Source: Panulirus ornatus
Taxonomy: Eukaryota; Arthropoda; Malacostraca; Decapoda; Palinuridae
Assembly: GCF_036320965.1 (NCBI RefSeq)
Contig: NC_092276.1
Span: forward strand, 9,888,298-9,952,297
Length of the DNA: 64,000 nt
Direction of reading: 5' to 3'
The position numbers were made by a program, and so were the translations under genes. Below are positions 33,046 through 45,418 of this stretch, piece after piece. The notes below the pieces were generated by a model. The model made no database searches. It saw only the letters and a program-made list of their open reading frames with translations, and was not told where the DNA came from. The first letter of the stretch is position 1, and the number at the start of each line of letters is the position of its first letter.

Positions 33046-33581
33046 GAATGTCCTGTCCTCCTGTGATCCTCCCGTCACCCAACAGCTGTTAGCGTCGAGT
33101 GTCACCTTTAGGGACGCCACCAGACAAGACTCACTCAGTCTCCGCAGACACCAGCAGCATCCCAACCCCATCCGCTAAGGGGGCGGCCACGACGAACTCG
33201 CTACACACGCTCGCTAACTTTGGACGAAGTTCTTCCGCCTCTCCGAGGAAAGAAACAGATTGGATCATCATCCCGGCACGTTTCTGGGATGGGAAAGTTA
33301 CTTAGTGAAGAGATGAGGACGAAGTTCTACAAAAAAGAGAGACGGTGTTGAGAAGGCGTTTGAGTTGGGGGGGTAATACAAGCTGACCTTAGTTCTCTGT
33401 GATGTATGAGTGGGCTGTGATTATGTTTGTGGTGTATTACGAGTGTTTTAAGTTCGCGTTTGTGGTTTGTGAGGAGGGGATGAATGATGGTTGTCATTGT
33501 TTTCACGCGAGACTTAATATGCGTAGGTGTTCATTCTCCACTAAGGGTTGCTCGCTGCGTGGGGACCTGGCTTAGGTTGAA
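33046..33581. other. Unique sequence
   Basis: Nothing recognised. Confidence 0.5.
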
Positions 33582-33631
33582 GTGTGTGTGTGTGTGTATG
33601 TGTGTGTGTTTGTGTTTGTGTGTGTGTGTGT

Positions 33632-33677
<46 letters not shown>
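33582..33677. repeat. (TG)n microsatellite
   Basis: About 96 bp of TG with a few T or A interruptions on the left, perfect on the right. Confidence 0.95.
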
Positions 33678-33678
<1 letters not shown>

Positions 33679-33683
33679 AAAAC

Positions 33684-33912
33684 ACTTTAGAAAGAATGGC
33701 ATGATGTATAGGTTTATTCAACGTTTTAAGACGGGGGCAGCACCAGTGTAAAACTGTTTCCCCGTAACACAATTATCACAATTAGTAATCATACATACAT
33801 TCACACACGTACCCACAGGCTGGGTGGTTCATATGTGTTTATGAAGGTAAAAGATATGGCACATATGCAAGGTTAAGAGACGGGGCAAATATATAACCCC
33901 ACACACACACAC
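33684..33912 (+). repeat. Dispersed element bracketed by (TG)n and (AC)n, tandem pair
   Basis: Two diverged copies of the core found at 559-645. The first, about 33710-33780, has TTTTAAGACGGGGGCAGCAC and CCCCGTAACACAATTATCAC. The second, about 33835-33900, has GCACATATGCAAGGTTAAGA and GACGGGGCAA. A TG array lies on the left (33582-33677) and a short AC array on the right (33901-33912). Confidence 0.6.
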
Positions 33913-34850
33913 CTGGGGGCCATCCCTCGTAAACTCATGTATATTGTTACCCCAGCAGTTTACGTACGTTTCTTCGCTGTATCTGGGACAGTTGGTGCAC
34001 AATGGTGCAATCACTTGGTGTCTGGTGAGGCTTTCCCTCACGTTCATCATCAGGGGGAGAGATGGTCGGGGGTTGGGTGACCAGGGGAAGCTGGGGGTTA
34101 TCCGTGGGAGGTGGTGGAGGAGCCAGGGGGACAGGTGCGACGTGGGGGAGGAGGCAGAAGGGGGATAAAAATACGACCCGTGGCGGTAGTGAGGAAGGCA
34201 GGGCACAGGTGCAGCCAAAGGGAGTGTGGGTAGTGGAAGAGGAAGTGAGGAGGAGCCAAGAAGCAGAATTCTCAGCTCAAGAAGCTGATGAGAGAGAAAG
34301 AGGATAGAAACAGGAAATAAAAGCAGGGCAATGCAAATGACGAGTGAATATAAGAATACGTGACAGAATAGAATAAGAGAAGACAACGGCAAATTCGAGA
34401 AGAGGAGAATAAAGACTGAAGGAATGGGAAATAGGTGGGACAAAGTGTAAGATGAAGACGTGGATAAGAGAAAGAGGAAAAGATTAGAAAGATGACAAAA
34501 GAAAGGTAATGTAAATAACAATATAGGAGAAGAGAGGACGCTCAAGAGAAGCTGCAAATACACAAGAAATATAGACACCCACTTGATATAGAGTACATGA
34601 GTAGAAACATTCAGACATAGAAAGAGATTGTAGACACAGCATGGCTGGTACAGTCATAACTTGTATATCAATGGCTTCTCCGAGAATGTGACGTAAAACA
34701 TCGTTGATGGAAATGAAAGCATTATTGATTTGGTAATTTCTCGGGGCAGATCTTTGTGATGCTTTAGGCTACAGCCATGGACAAAAGTCTTCATCAAAGT
34801 CAGGCATGATGATAAAATGTAAAAATGCTGCTCTTGTGGTATCACACGTC
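33913..34850. other. Unique, purine-rich sequence
   Basis: G-rich to about 34160 and then A/G-rich. The minus-strand frame at 33829-34578 is Leu/Ser/Pro-rich because of this skew, and no domain is recognised. Confidence 0.5.
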
Positions 34851-34852
34851 CT

Positions 34853-35572
34853 CAGTGTGCACTCACCTTCATCAAGAACCACTCACACTCTTCTCTTCCT
34901 GCACGCAAACACGCCTCAGTTTCTTGATTAAAAGAACACTCACACTCTTCTCTTCCTACACGCAAACAAACCTCAGTTTCTTGATTAAAACTTATCACTG
35001 CTTCTCGTACCTTTCCTCCTCCCAACCCATATATTCTTAACACCTTCCGTAGAGCATCTCTGTCCGACCCCATGATACGTTTTTTCCCGATCCATTAATA
35101 CCGCATGTAAGTCATCCTCTCTCCTGAGTCATTGATCCCCATATTCTTTAAAAGATGCACCTGATCACCACACATCAAGCCATTCATAAAGATACAACCT
35201 TACCCAAGCCTTATTCTCTGTGCTTTTCATCAATCCCCCAAGCACCTGGCTCCCATAGAACTGGCCAGATGCACTCAGCAGACTTGTATCTCTGTATATC
35301 GAACATTTACTTTTGTTCCCCCCTTGCCTTCATGTGCATTGGAGCTATACAGGCATTCTGCCAATCCTCAGGCACCTCACTCTGGAGCTCGACACCCACT
35401 GAGAATCCTGATGAACCAATCAATAACATTGTCATCCTTGATGTTAAGGAAATTCAAATGTTTCGTCATCCTCTTTCTTGAGAAAATTTCACCTGTAATC
35501 CCATCCACTCCAGCGGCGTTGCCAAAATTCATCCTCAGCTTGTGGCAACATCGCTCCATGCAGATATGAAGT
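34853..35572 (-). mobile_element. Decayed RTE-like LINE, reverse-transcriptase region
   Basis: Read on the minus strand from 35572, the sequence follows the RT region of the LINE at 20382. It has GNAAGVDGITGE (compare GKAAGLDGIAVE), DWF(I)RI, then GAGGTGCCTGAGGATTGGCA at nucleotide level, and later DRDALRKVLRIYGLGG followed by the CLRVGREECE segment. Frameshifts, stops and a deletion remove the catalytic core, including the region of Asp258. A 57-bp tandem duplication (starts 34881 and 34938) repeats SFNQETE(V/A)CLR(V/A)GREECE, a post-insertion event. Neither end of the element is present. Confidence 0.85.
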
Positions 35573-35882
35573 AATGAAACTGTTGAATCAATTAATGCAA
35601 TGGGTTTCAGCTGAACACGTACGAATCATCAGCAACATGAGAACAGGTTGCGAAATCTGCAAGTCTTGTTACCAGAGCGTGAATTAATCAGTGAGCCAGC
35701 GACATGTTGAGTGATTAAGAACCGCCCAAATCCTTTTCTCAGCTGACGTAGGGTTATAGTGATGATACCGCAAGGCATCCGACCTCTATAGCAGGTACTT
35801 ACTCCTCCATACGCTATTCCGATATTCCGATAAAACGCAGATATCTCTACAATAGCTCAGTGGGTGTTTGAAAAACGCACGT
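35573..35882. other. Unique sequence
   Basis: Nothing recognised. Confidence 0.5.
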
Positions 35883-36250
35883 CTTAAGATTCTAATGAAT
35901 CTCTTCCTTCCTCAAGCCAAAAGTGCGTTTTTTTTTTCTTCTTTTAATTCACTCTGCCGTACGAATCTGGCAAGAAAATTAGACCCTTTTAATTTGGCTT
36001 TTCACGTTCTTGGAATCTAAGTGAGACCTTGTAGAATTACGAAGCAGAAGAGTGTGTTTATGGTTGCTCTTAAGATTCTAATGAATCTCTTCCTTCCTCA
36101 TGCCAAAAGTGCGTATTTTTTTTTTTTTCTATGCATCCGGCGGTACCTATCTGGCAAGAAAATTAAACCCTTTTAACGTGGCTTTTCACGTTCTTGGAAT
36201 CTAAGTGAGACCTTGTAGAATTACGAAGCAGAAGATTGAGTTTATGGTTA
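35883..36250. repeat. Tandem duplication of ~186 bp
   Basis: 35883-36068 and 36069-36250 both start CTTAAGATTCTAATGAATCT and share most bases to GGTT. Differences include the length of a T run and a few substitutions. A simple two-copy duplication. Confidence 0.92.
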
Positions 36251-36413
36251 CTTCGGAGGAGGAGGAGGACCACCTCATCGCTTATTGCCTTGGGTGAGCT
36301 GGCAGTCGAGATGATTTTCCCTCACCCCATACTGCGCTGTGTCAGGCTTTCATTCATTGACTAGGGAAATAGTTCTTCTTTGACGTGCAATGCCTTTGAC
36401 ACCGCGATAAAAG

Positions 36414-36414
<1 letters not shown>

Positions 36415-36487
<73 letters not shown>
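36415..36487. repeat. (GA)n microsatellite
   Basis: About 73 bp of GA. Confidence 0.95.
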
Positions 36488-36490
<3 letters not shown>

Positions 36491-36659
36491 TACCGCTCAA
36501 GAGTGCGTTTTGATGTTTTTTTCTTTTAAAGCTAACTTTTCAATAGAAGAACTGGGTCAGTCTAAATGTGATTTGCAAATGGATTTCCACTCGGCCCAGC
36601 AGCATAAATGGAGACTGCCAGGTGAAAGGGCAGGGAATCAGCGTTATAGAAGCGCTGAC

Positions 36660-36727
<68 letters not shown>
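36660..36727. repeat. (GA)n microsatellite
   Basis: About 68 bp of GA. Confidence 0.95.
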
Positions 36728-36731
<4 letters not shown>

Positions 36732-36899
36732 TGAGTAAAGCAAGTAGTTATGAGTAGTGGGAAGGGAGGAGGTTGAGAGCATCTCGTCGAAGGGGAGTCT
36801 ACGAGAGATGGGTGATTTCACCGAGACTGTTTGATCTGTTGGTAGCCAGGGTGAGGAATGGAAACAATGCTAGGGTGGTGATGATGTTCATATCAAAAA

Positions 36900-36985
36900 T
36901 GAAAATTTCAGTAGTAATGATATCTATAGTAATAATAAAGATAATAATGATAATAATAATGATAATAATAATAATAATAGTAATA

Positions 36986-37016
<31 letters not shown>

Positions 37017-37110
37017 TACTGATAGTAATAATAACTAATAGTTATTTATGATAAAGTTGATAATGATAATATAGTACTATTCATAATGATGATGATAATA
37101 ATTTATGATA
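36900..37110. repeat. AATAAT/GATAAT trinucleotide tract
   Basis: Interrupted ATA/ATG/AAT triplets, densest at 36925-37040. Confidence 0.9.
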
Positions 37111-37583
37111 AGAAGAATAAGTAAACGAAGAATTTCAATTATCTGGAGCCAAATAGACATAGAAAGTACGTGAACAAAAATGAAATGAATATTCTTTAGG
37201 GTTAAGTGGATCCAAAATCTCACCCAGGTAAAGTCGATAAAAATTAAGATATCAGAAAATGTCACCAATACACTGGCCATGCCTTTGCATTTTGAAACAG
37301 AAGGAAGAGTTTTGACATGGTTTCTTAGGCCTTGTCCTGCTTACCTGCTCTTCTTGTTTGACATAGACACGTCAAAGACGAGAAGCCTATCCAGTGCCAT
37401 TCTTGAGGCGAATGGATAGTATAGAATCACCACATTTCTTCTCTACTTCCATCATCATTTATCCATTTTGATGGAAACCTCTTTATATTAGTGAAATGTA
37501 GATGAATATTCAACATTTCCCCCCCTCAAAAAAGTTAATGCAGGGATAAGCTGAAATGGAATATACGACCGTAAAAAGAATTA
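37111..37583. other. Unique AT-rich sequence
   Basis: Nothing recognised. Confidence 0.5.
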
Positions 37584-37901
37584 TCAGACAATGAGACAAG
37601 CGTTCCATAACTTGCATTTAATGACGAAGGTATTAGTGTCATATGATTCAATGTAATCGTATTTCATCTGCTTTTCAAACAAAGTCTCGTTATAATTCCC
37701 GTGTTTCCAGTTAAGTGCCCCGTTCCATTTTCTATCTGTGCTCGTTGACGAATGGAAAATAGCCACAACCTCAAAATAGGTCTGTGAACCTGATTGAACT
37801 ACACATATGTCGAATTCGAATCTATATATTTTCAATCTATGGTTGTCAATGCTCCCAATCACTGAAGTTAAAGGAGAATAAGCAGGCATTGGTTTGATCA
37901 T
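37584..37901 (-). CDS. Possible terminal exon of a MATH/TRAF-like protein
   Basis: 105 codons of unique sequence ending at a stop on the minus strand. The reading is well structured: alternating hydrophobic strands (LKIYRFEFDICVVQ, YFEVVAIFHS), then RKWNGALNWKHGNYNETLF, then KYDYIESYDTNTFVIKCKLW. Strand-rich domains ending in an ISYxDLExYDxDTFVI-like segment recall the end of MATH/TRAF beta-sandwiches, in which the last strands follow a YLxxDT motif. Such domains bind receptors or E3-ligase substrates. A pyrimidine-rich stretch ending in AG (TTTTGCTTTTGAAG) lies directly before the first ATG and could be a splice acceptor, so the ATG may be internal to an exon. No upstream exon was recognised. 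The assignment rests on pattern memory only. Confidence 0.25.
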   Translation of the reverse strand: MIKPMPAYSPLTSVIGSIDNHRLKIYRFEFDICVVQSGSQTYFEVVAIFHSSTSTDRKWNGALNWKHGNYNETLFEKQMKYDYIESYDTNTFVIKCKLWNACLIV

Positions 37902-38651
37902 TCCTTCAAAAGCAAAATAATGTCATGATTTGTATGATATCTAAGAAAATAGTTTTGGATACCATTTCAAGGAGGATTTAAGTAAAGAAAGAAAAAAATA
38001 CGGCCGAGTGGAAAGGATTGCGTAATGCATATGTTGAACATCAGCGAGCCAGAATTAGCAAGTATACGAAACCCATAGGAGTAACATTGATAACTTTTGA
38101 ATTCCACCAAACCCAAGGGTTATACGTGGATGTTTATAATGTTGTCTATACAGCACGGAGAGGGATATATCTACTCGTGTGCGGTCAAGAATTATATTGT
38201 CGTACCCATCAAGGGAAGGAAAGGTAAATGACTTGGTTTTTTTTCTCCAAGTTTTGTATGCTTGGAATGTCGGATTGTGAACTGTGTTTTGCTTCTGGGG
38301 CCCAACACTATACTCTTGGAAATAATGTGAATTTTGAATGGTGCCATCTCTCGAGTTTAACGTGTCTATCTGTCTGTCTATCTATCTATCTACCTACCTA
38401 CGCATCTATCTCCCTATGTATCTCTCACTCTATCTGACCAATCTAAAGGTGGTTTAAGACTCCACCAGTTAGAGGTTGCATCGCAGGTGAAAAACCACCT
38501 TTAGGTGCACAATCTCGTTACAGATCTTCTCACTCGAGCCTACACTTCCCTGCTACTGGAAGTAGCGCGGCCTTTGAGGCCACAGTAGCCTTAAAGAAAG
38601 AATGCCAACAGGACTTTTTCATAGAAACTGGTCCAAGGGTAATCGTTAATG

Positions 38652-38653
<2 letters not shown>
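37902..38653. other. Unique sequence with a CTAT-rich stretch
   Basis: A degenerate CTAT/CTGT tract lies at about 38365-38435. Open frames at 38018-38437 show no recognised motif. Confidence 0.5.

Positions 38654-38717
<64 letters not shown>
38654..38717. repeat. (TA)n microsatellite
   Basis: About 64 bp of TA immediately before a short LINE-derived element. Confidence 0.95.
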
Positions 38718-38723
<6 letters not shown>

Positions 38724-38966
38724 GGGGATAGGGGAGAAAGAATACTTCCCACGTATTCCCTGCGTGTCGTAGAAGGCGACTAAAAGGGGAGGGAGCGGGT
38801 GGCTGGAAATCCTCCCCTTTCTTGTTTTTTTTTTTTTTTAATTTTCCAAAAGAAGGAACAGAGAAGGGGGGTCAGGTGAGAATATTCCCTCTGAGGCCCA
38901 GTTCTCTGTTCTTAACGCTACCTCGCTAACGCGGGAAATGGCAAATAGTATGAAAAGAAAAGAAAA

Positions 38967-38968
<2 letters not shown>
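38717..38968 (+). mobile_element. Non-autonomous LINE-derived element (head-to-tail), copy 1
   Basis: About 250 bp. The left ~180 bp matches the LINE 5' end: ATCCCTGGGGATAGGGG, ACTTCCCACGTATTCC, GAAATCCTCCCCT and a region aligning with the start of the LINE reading frame. The right ~50 bp (AACGCTACCTCGCTAACGCGG) matches the LINE 3' end. The endonuclease-RT region is absent. It has a T16-18 run in the middle, A-rich sequence at the end, and (TA)n arrays on both sides. It probably moves using LINE proteins, since it keeps the LINE's 3' end. Confidence 0.85.

Positions 38969-39030
<62 letters not shown>
38969..39030. repeat. (TA)n microsatellite
   Basis: About 62 bp of TA between the LINE-derived element and a family B fragment. 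Confidence 0.95.
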
Positions 39031-39033
<3 letters not shown>

Positions 39034-39148
39034 GATCACAGTTTAGCGCGTAATCAAGTCTATTCTTATGAGTCCACAGGGAAATGAAACACGGTAAGTT
39101 CCCAAGTGCACTTTCGTGTGATATTCACATCTTTAGGGGAGATACAAG

Positions 39149-39150
<2 letters not shown>
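39031..39150 (-). repeat. Dispersed family B element, fragment
   Basis: Reverse strand contains CACGAAAGTGCACTTGGGAA and CCCTGTGGACTCATAAGAAT, matching 22569-22751. It is bracketed on both sides by (TA)n arrays. Confidence 0.8.

Positions 39151-39210
<60 letters not shown>
39151..39210. repeat. (TA)n microsatellite
   Basis: About 60 bp of TA. Confidence 0.95.
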
Positions 39211-39212
<2 letters not shown>

Positions 39213-39686
39213 CCCCAATTTCTTCAATCTTATTGAACCTTGGGGATGAAGATAGTCTGTAAGCGAGATATTATTCTAGAGTGACGCTTCAGCAACATCC
39301 CCATCTCCGTAGGTAAACTCCTGGGATATTAACGACCCATGTGAGCGGAGAGGCACTAATGGTTTTCTGTTACACCGCCCATATTCTGTAGTCTTAGAAA
39401 ATGAACTATAGGGAGGAACCACCTCTCCCTAGTGCAAGTTGGTGGGCAGATGAATCCACTGGCGATCCTGGAAGACCAGGAAAAGAGCGCTCCTCATCCA
39501 CTCGGTATAATGGAATTTTACGAAGAGGAAGGTTTTTTACGGATCGCTTCCGAAAGATAAAATAAGACCCGTATTTCTTCACGAGGAATATAATAATCTG
39601 GGTTGTGGGGTAGGGTTGTAGTCGCAGCGAGAGGTGTCGTGAAGGCTGTATTTTGCCAGTGGAATTCTGCTCGTTAAAAGGACGGG

Positions 39687-39688
<2 letters not shown>
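39211..39688. other. Unique sequence
   Basis: Nothing recognised. Confidence 0.5.

Positions 39689-39763
<75 letters not shown>
39689..39763. repeat. (CT)n microsatellite
   Basis: About 75 bp of perfect CT. Confidence 0.95.
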
Positions 39764-39766
<3 letters not shown>

Positions 39767-40429
39767 CGTGGTTGAGCTGCTGGGAGGGACAGCACGGCTT
39801 CCTCTCTCTCTCTCAGGGATGACCCGCGCCCAGCTCTGCTCCCAGGAGAGTGGGGTGTTATTTGTTTCTGGACCGAGACGAAACATGCGAGCAAAGACTG
39901 GGGCTACCTAGCCCCTAGGGGCATTACCCAAGGACTCTGTATTTCCTTTTTGTCTATTCTTTCTGTCTGTCTTTCGATCTGTTATATCTGTATATCTATT
40001 CCATCTCTCTATCTATTTATCCATCTATGTCTATATGTGTATGTCTATTCGATTTATCTATGTCTATCTATATGTGTCTATCTATTATGTTTATATATGT
40101 CTTTCTATCTTCATTTCTCTATCTATCTATCTATCTATTCATGTCTCATCTTATCTATCTGTCTACGTATGCACCAACCCATTTCTCTCCTCGTTATTCT
40201 CATTTTCTTCGCGCGGTAACCGCGCAAGACTCTTGCTTTAAGGGGCTAAACGAACTCGCTACTTCGCGTATGGGTGTCTGACATGAGTTCCTCATTACTC
40301 ATCACCCCGACCTTACTCACTAGTGAGGGATCACTGCAGTGCCGTCTCAGCTAAAAGAAAGAAAAATGAGAAAAAAAAGTAATTTCAAATTACGATTCGA
40401 CAGCATGGTGAGAAATAAAAATTAATCTA
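39764..40429. other. Unique sequence with a TCTA-rich stretch
   Basis: TCTATC/TCTGTC phrases dominate 39950-40160 (old tetranucleotide tract). No coding signal. Confidence 0.5.
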
Positions 40430-40720
40430 AAACACAACACAATAGCTACGGAAATATATAACATAGAATGAAACAGTAATGAAATAATCAAAGAAAAGAC
40501 TTAAGTAAAATATATCTCTATCCAAAACACGGACACATTAACTACAAGAATATACCGTAGCAAAAAAAGATTCGAAAAGACTTGAGTAGAAAATAGTTCT
40601 ATCCAGAAAACATGAAAGATTAATCTAATAAAACGTAGACACAATAACTACAGAAATGTGCCATAGAAAATGAAATTCCAAAGAGACTTTAAGAAATATT
40701 TCTATACAGAAAACTGTCGG
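40430..40720. repeat. Degenerate ~115-bp repeat, ~2.6 copies
   Basis: The phrase ACACAATAACTACAGAAAT(A/G)T, later followed by AAAGACTT(A/G)AGTA and CTAT(C/A)CA(A/G)AAAAC, occurs three times with about 20-30% difference. It is an old tandem triplication. Confidence 0.6.
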
Positions 40721-43136
40721 TGCTGTTCATCCTTACAGAGGGCTAAATCGTGCTATTCGCTCGCTGAAGATAAACTACCATCCAGATGAATAAGTTGCAA
40801 GACCTTATACTCCATCTTTTTCCCCCTCCTGTTCGAGGAAGATGCATCGCATCCCTTACGCCGTGGAAGGAAGAGGAAAAAGATGGAGGAGGAGGAAGGA
40901 AGTGGATACATTACCCGTGTCTGTAAGAAATAATCATCGGGTGTTACTTACTCTGGGTCGAAAAGTGGTACAGAGGCGTTCGTACAGAGGCGTTCACCCC
41001 ACGTACGCACGGATAAAGCTAAAGGCAAGGAGTGAGGCGAACTCGAGAGAGATTTGGTGAGAGGTTGGTATGCCCTCCTTCATAGACGTATTTATGTATG
41101 CCGTTGTCGGTTGCTTTAAGGTACATAACGAGGAGGTCAAAGAACAAAATGCCTGAGTGCATTGATACCAAGAGATTCGCGAAGGCCTATGGACTTAGCC
41201 TACAAGAAGGAAGCCACTAAGACAAAAACAGAAAGCAAATCTTGAAAACCGATTTAGAATAACTTAGGGTTTGCATGTGTGCTAGTACGTGCGATCTATT
41301 GTACTGAACTTTAATTTCGGTTTCATTTTGTATAGCTGGCTTTTAGATACGTCTCATTTGTAGTGTTTCATTGTGCTTCACTGGCTTTAGATTCGTCTGA
41401 TTTGCTTCGCTAGTGGCTGTGCTAATCATCATACGGCTGGCACATCTGTCCAGCGCAAGAAAAATCTATTTTGGAAGTATTCTTTTCCCAGATTGGTCAT
41501 CCCAATCTAGTGAGAGCGATATTTGGTATCTTAGTTTCTATCTCAATGGTCAGATGGCGCCGCAACAATCGGTTGTTATGTGCTTGTCTCCATTTCTTTC
41601 ACAAACGTTCTTAGAGTGCAAATATTTAATTGCTGATGCCATGAAAGTCACAGACGCTCGTCCCAGGAGGCAGCAGATTGAGGCCAACAGACTTAGCGCT
41701 TTGCATTTGGATATATATGTATAAGTTATACTTGGGACACTGGATGACCTTGACGGAGTTAACAATTTTTCGCTGAAATTGTGCGGACAAGTTTGAGACT
41801 TGCCATGAATCAATGAAAGAGAACTCGCGACCCAGGACGCAAGAGGGTGGAGTTGTTTTTGCACCTTTGCTTCAGTTCTGTTGACATTCATTGACAATAT
41901 GACTGAATGATTATGATATTCATCAGAAGCTATGGATTTTTGCGTGGGCATTCTAGATTCTTTTGTCTTTTCCGCATCTTGATTCCATATAGAAACATTT
42001 GTCATGTAAACCTGTAGAGAAAAAAATGTCTCATGAAAGAAGTGATGAAGCAGCAGACTTTGCAGATCAGATAGCAGACGAGGGGCACAGGCGAAAGAGA
42101 AATTACACCTAACAGAAAAGGAAAAAAATAACGAGTTCTACGTATGATAGAGAGGGGACGTGGGGCAGAACCAATTATTACCAGAGGGATCGTGGGTTTG
42201 CCTACGACTAATGGAGAGTACGAGTACTGGTCACAGAGGGAAGAATGGAAGAGGGAGGGTTTAATTAAGGGGCGATAATGGTGGCATGGTTGTGTGGTGT
42301 TGGCTGGTCTTGGAAAAGATGGGTAGGCAGTACCTCACCCCCCTCTATCTGTCCTTCGGTTCGTCATTTAGTGTGTCTGTGTATCAGGCGTGTCTGTGTC
42401 TGTCTGTCTGTGTGCTTTCGTGCACTGTACCTCCCCTTGCCCTTAAAAGATAGGTTATAATTTCAAATTATTTTTTTTTCTATCATTATTTCTCCTTCCA
42501 TCTTTATGGTTTCTTTTCCATCTAACTTTTCTTCTTATTCTTCTGACTTTTCTGTTCTCGCTTTACCTTCATCTTCCAAGAGTGCCTCGGTCACCTTAAC
42601 CAGTTCGACCCTGTGTCGACCTTCTCCAATGCACTTTCCTCATTCCACTTTGTCTCATCTCTTGGCCTTACCTAAATTGGATCTCTCTCTCTCTCTCGTA
42701 GCCCTAAACATGCACACATACATTAATACACATATACACACACGAATGAATTGGTGTAAGCCTTACGTATACATGCACACACGCACACAAATGCATTTTG
42801 GAAATATTTCGCATTCGAATGATAACAGAATAAATCATAATGAAAATTATTTGCCTCACTGCAAAATTCAGAGATGCAAACATTTCGCAATATGAATTGA
42901 AAATGCACCCCGTGAAATATGACATACCTTGTGAAAATAACATTCGTTACACATATAATGGCTTGTGAGACATGACCTTCAAATGTTTACCTGAAATATC
43001 TCCGTATTTTCATGCCGTTGTGAGAGTGAAAAAGAATATGTGCAAATGTACGCATGCAAAATATTTTGTCGAGTTGCTGAAATATGCGTTCATGCTTCTT
43101 ATAGCTAGCTATTTATCTCCCTGTCCATGTTTTATA

Positions 43137-43140
<4 letters not shown>
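40721..43140. other. Unique sequence
   Basis: A 2.4 kb stretch without arrays. Overlapping open frames at 41413-41724 (plus) and 41550-42005 (minus, 151 codons) have no recognised motif and oppose each other. ACAGAGGCGTTC is duplicated at 40970-41000. No exon is supported. Confidence 0.45.

Positions 43141-43211
<71 letters not shown>
43141..43211. repeat. (TA)n microsatellite
   Basis: About 71 bp of TA before a short LINE-derived element. Confidence 0.95.
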
Positions 43212-44209
<998 letters not shown>

Positions 44210-44296
44210 TGCTGTTACTGCTGTTGCTACTACTGTTGCTACTACTGTTGCTGTTGCTCCTATCACAGCTGCTGTTGCTACAGCTACTGCTCAACG
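44210..44296. repeat. CTG/ACT cryptic trinucleotide tract
   Basis: Mixed GCTGTTGCTACT triplets without a fixed longer period. Confidence 0.8.
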
Positions 44297-44405
44297 AGCG
44301 TACCGTCGTGCTGCAATGGCTTAAAACAAATCAAATCCTCTGACACAGTTGATCCTTGAACTTGATGTGGGGGTCGTCATTAGGTAGCTGGTATGGTGCT
44401 ATTTG

Positions 44406-44406
<1 letters not shown>

Positions 44407-44445
<39 letters not shown>
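44407..44445. repeat. (TG)n microsatellite
   Basis: About 39 bp of TG. Confidence 0.95.
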
Positions 44446-44447
<2 letters not shown>

Positions 44448-44741
44448 GTGGGTTGGTGGGGGCGGTCGTCATTGTATCACAGTGGAAGGCAGTCGGTAGC
44501 CAACCCACTCGCTCTTGGAGTTGCAAAAAAAATAATAGACGGGGTGTATCGTCATAACGAATGGAGGAGTCGCCACCTAACCCTCTTCTGTGTGATGCTT
44601 CTTTTCGACTTGTGTGAAACATACGTCAGCTACCAGGGATGGAAAGTATGTATAGTGAGGTGATCCTTGTAAAAGAAAAACAGAAGAAAGAAGTGTGTAG
44701 GAAAGAGAATGAAAATTCTGAGAGAGAAGGGGGGGAGAGAA

Positions 44742-44743
<2 letters not shown>

Positions 44744-44815
<72 letters not shown>
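44744..44815. repeat. (TA)n microsatellite
   Basis: About 72 bp of TA; no recognised element on either side. Confidence 0.95.
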
Positions 44816-44818
<3 letters not shown>

Positions 44819-45418
44819 TAGTCGGAAAGGCAGGAGCTGTGAGGCAAGGAAGAGGGGTGGGGGAAAGAGTGGTGTGTGTTGCGAGGGCTTTGCTATTTTC
44901 TCTGAGGGTAGCGTGAAGGGCAGAATTTATGGAGTTAGTGAGAGCAGAGAGAAAGTGTGTAGTGAGGGTGTGTGGCTTTCTTTTTTTATCGTTTTTTTTT
45001 TGGCTCTGGTGACAGTAATACGATCCAGGTCTTTGGTGAAGGGTCTGAGGAGATGATATATATGTATATGCAGAGTGTACGAAGGCCTTTGTTAAAATAG
45101 GTGAGTATTACTCGGTGAAGGAAAGCAAGAATATGTCTAGATGAAGTGATATTACTGAATTTCACACTAGAGTTTATGAAAATATATGGATTTGATATTC
45201 GTCTTATTAGTCCATGGGCCAGATACATTGAGAGTGTCTCGTGTGGACTTAGAATTATCCTTAAAAACTAATGGTGAAAGACTATTTGTTTGCTGGATGG
45301 ATCTTGGCACAGACGGCCCCATACAACTAGCCAAGGGTCTCTTTAACCTTAGGCTCCTTACACAGAGGAAAGCAGCGGGTAGATATCCATTAAACATCGC
45401 AATATCATTAATTTCAAC
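44816..45418. other. Unique sequence
   Basis: Open frames at 45167-45439 (minus) and 45186-45488 (plus) oppose each other and have no recognised motif. Confidence 0.45.

Noticed and set aside
33829..34578. 249-codon minus-strand Leu/Ser/Pro-rich frame as a multi-pass membrane protein
   Set aside because: Arises from purine-rich plus strand; hydrophobicity is compositional and the frame includes a repeat element.
41413..42005. Opposing frames of 103 and 151 codons
   Set aside because: No motif and length close to chance expectation for the window.
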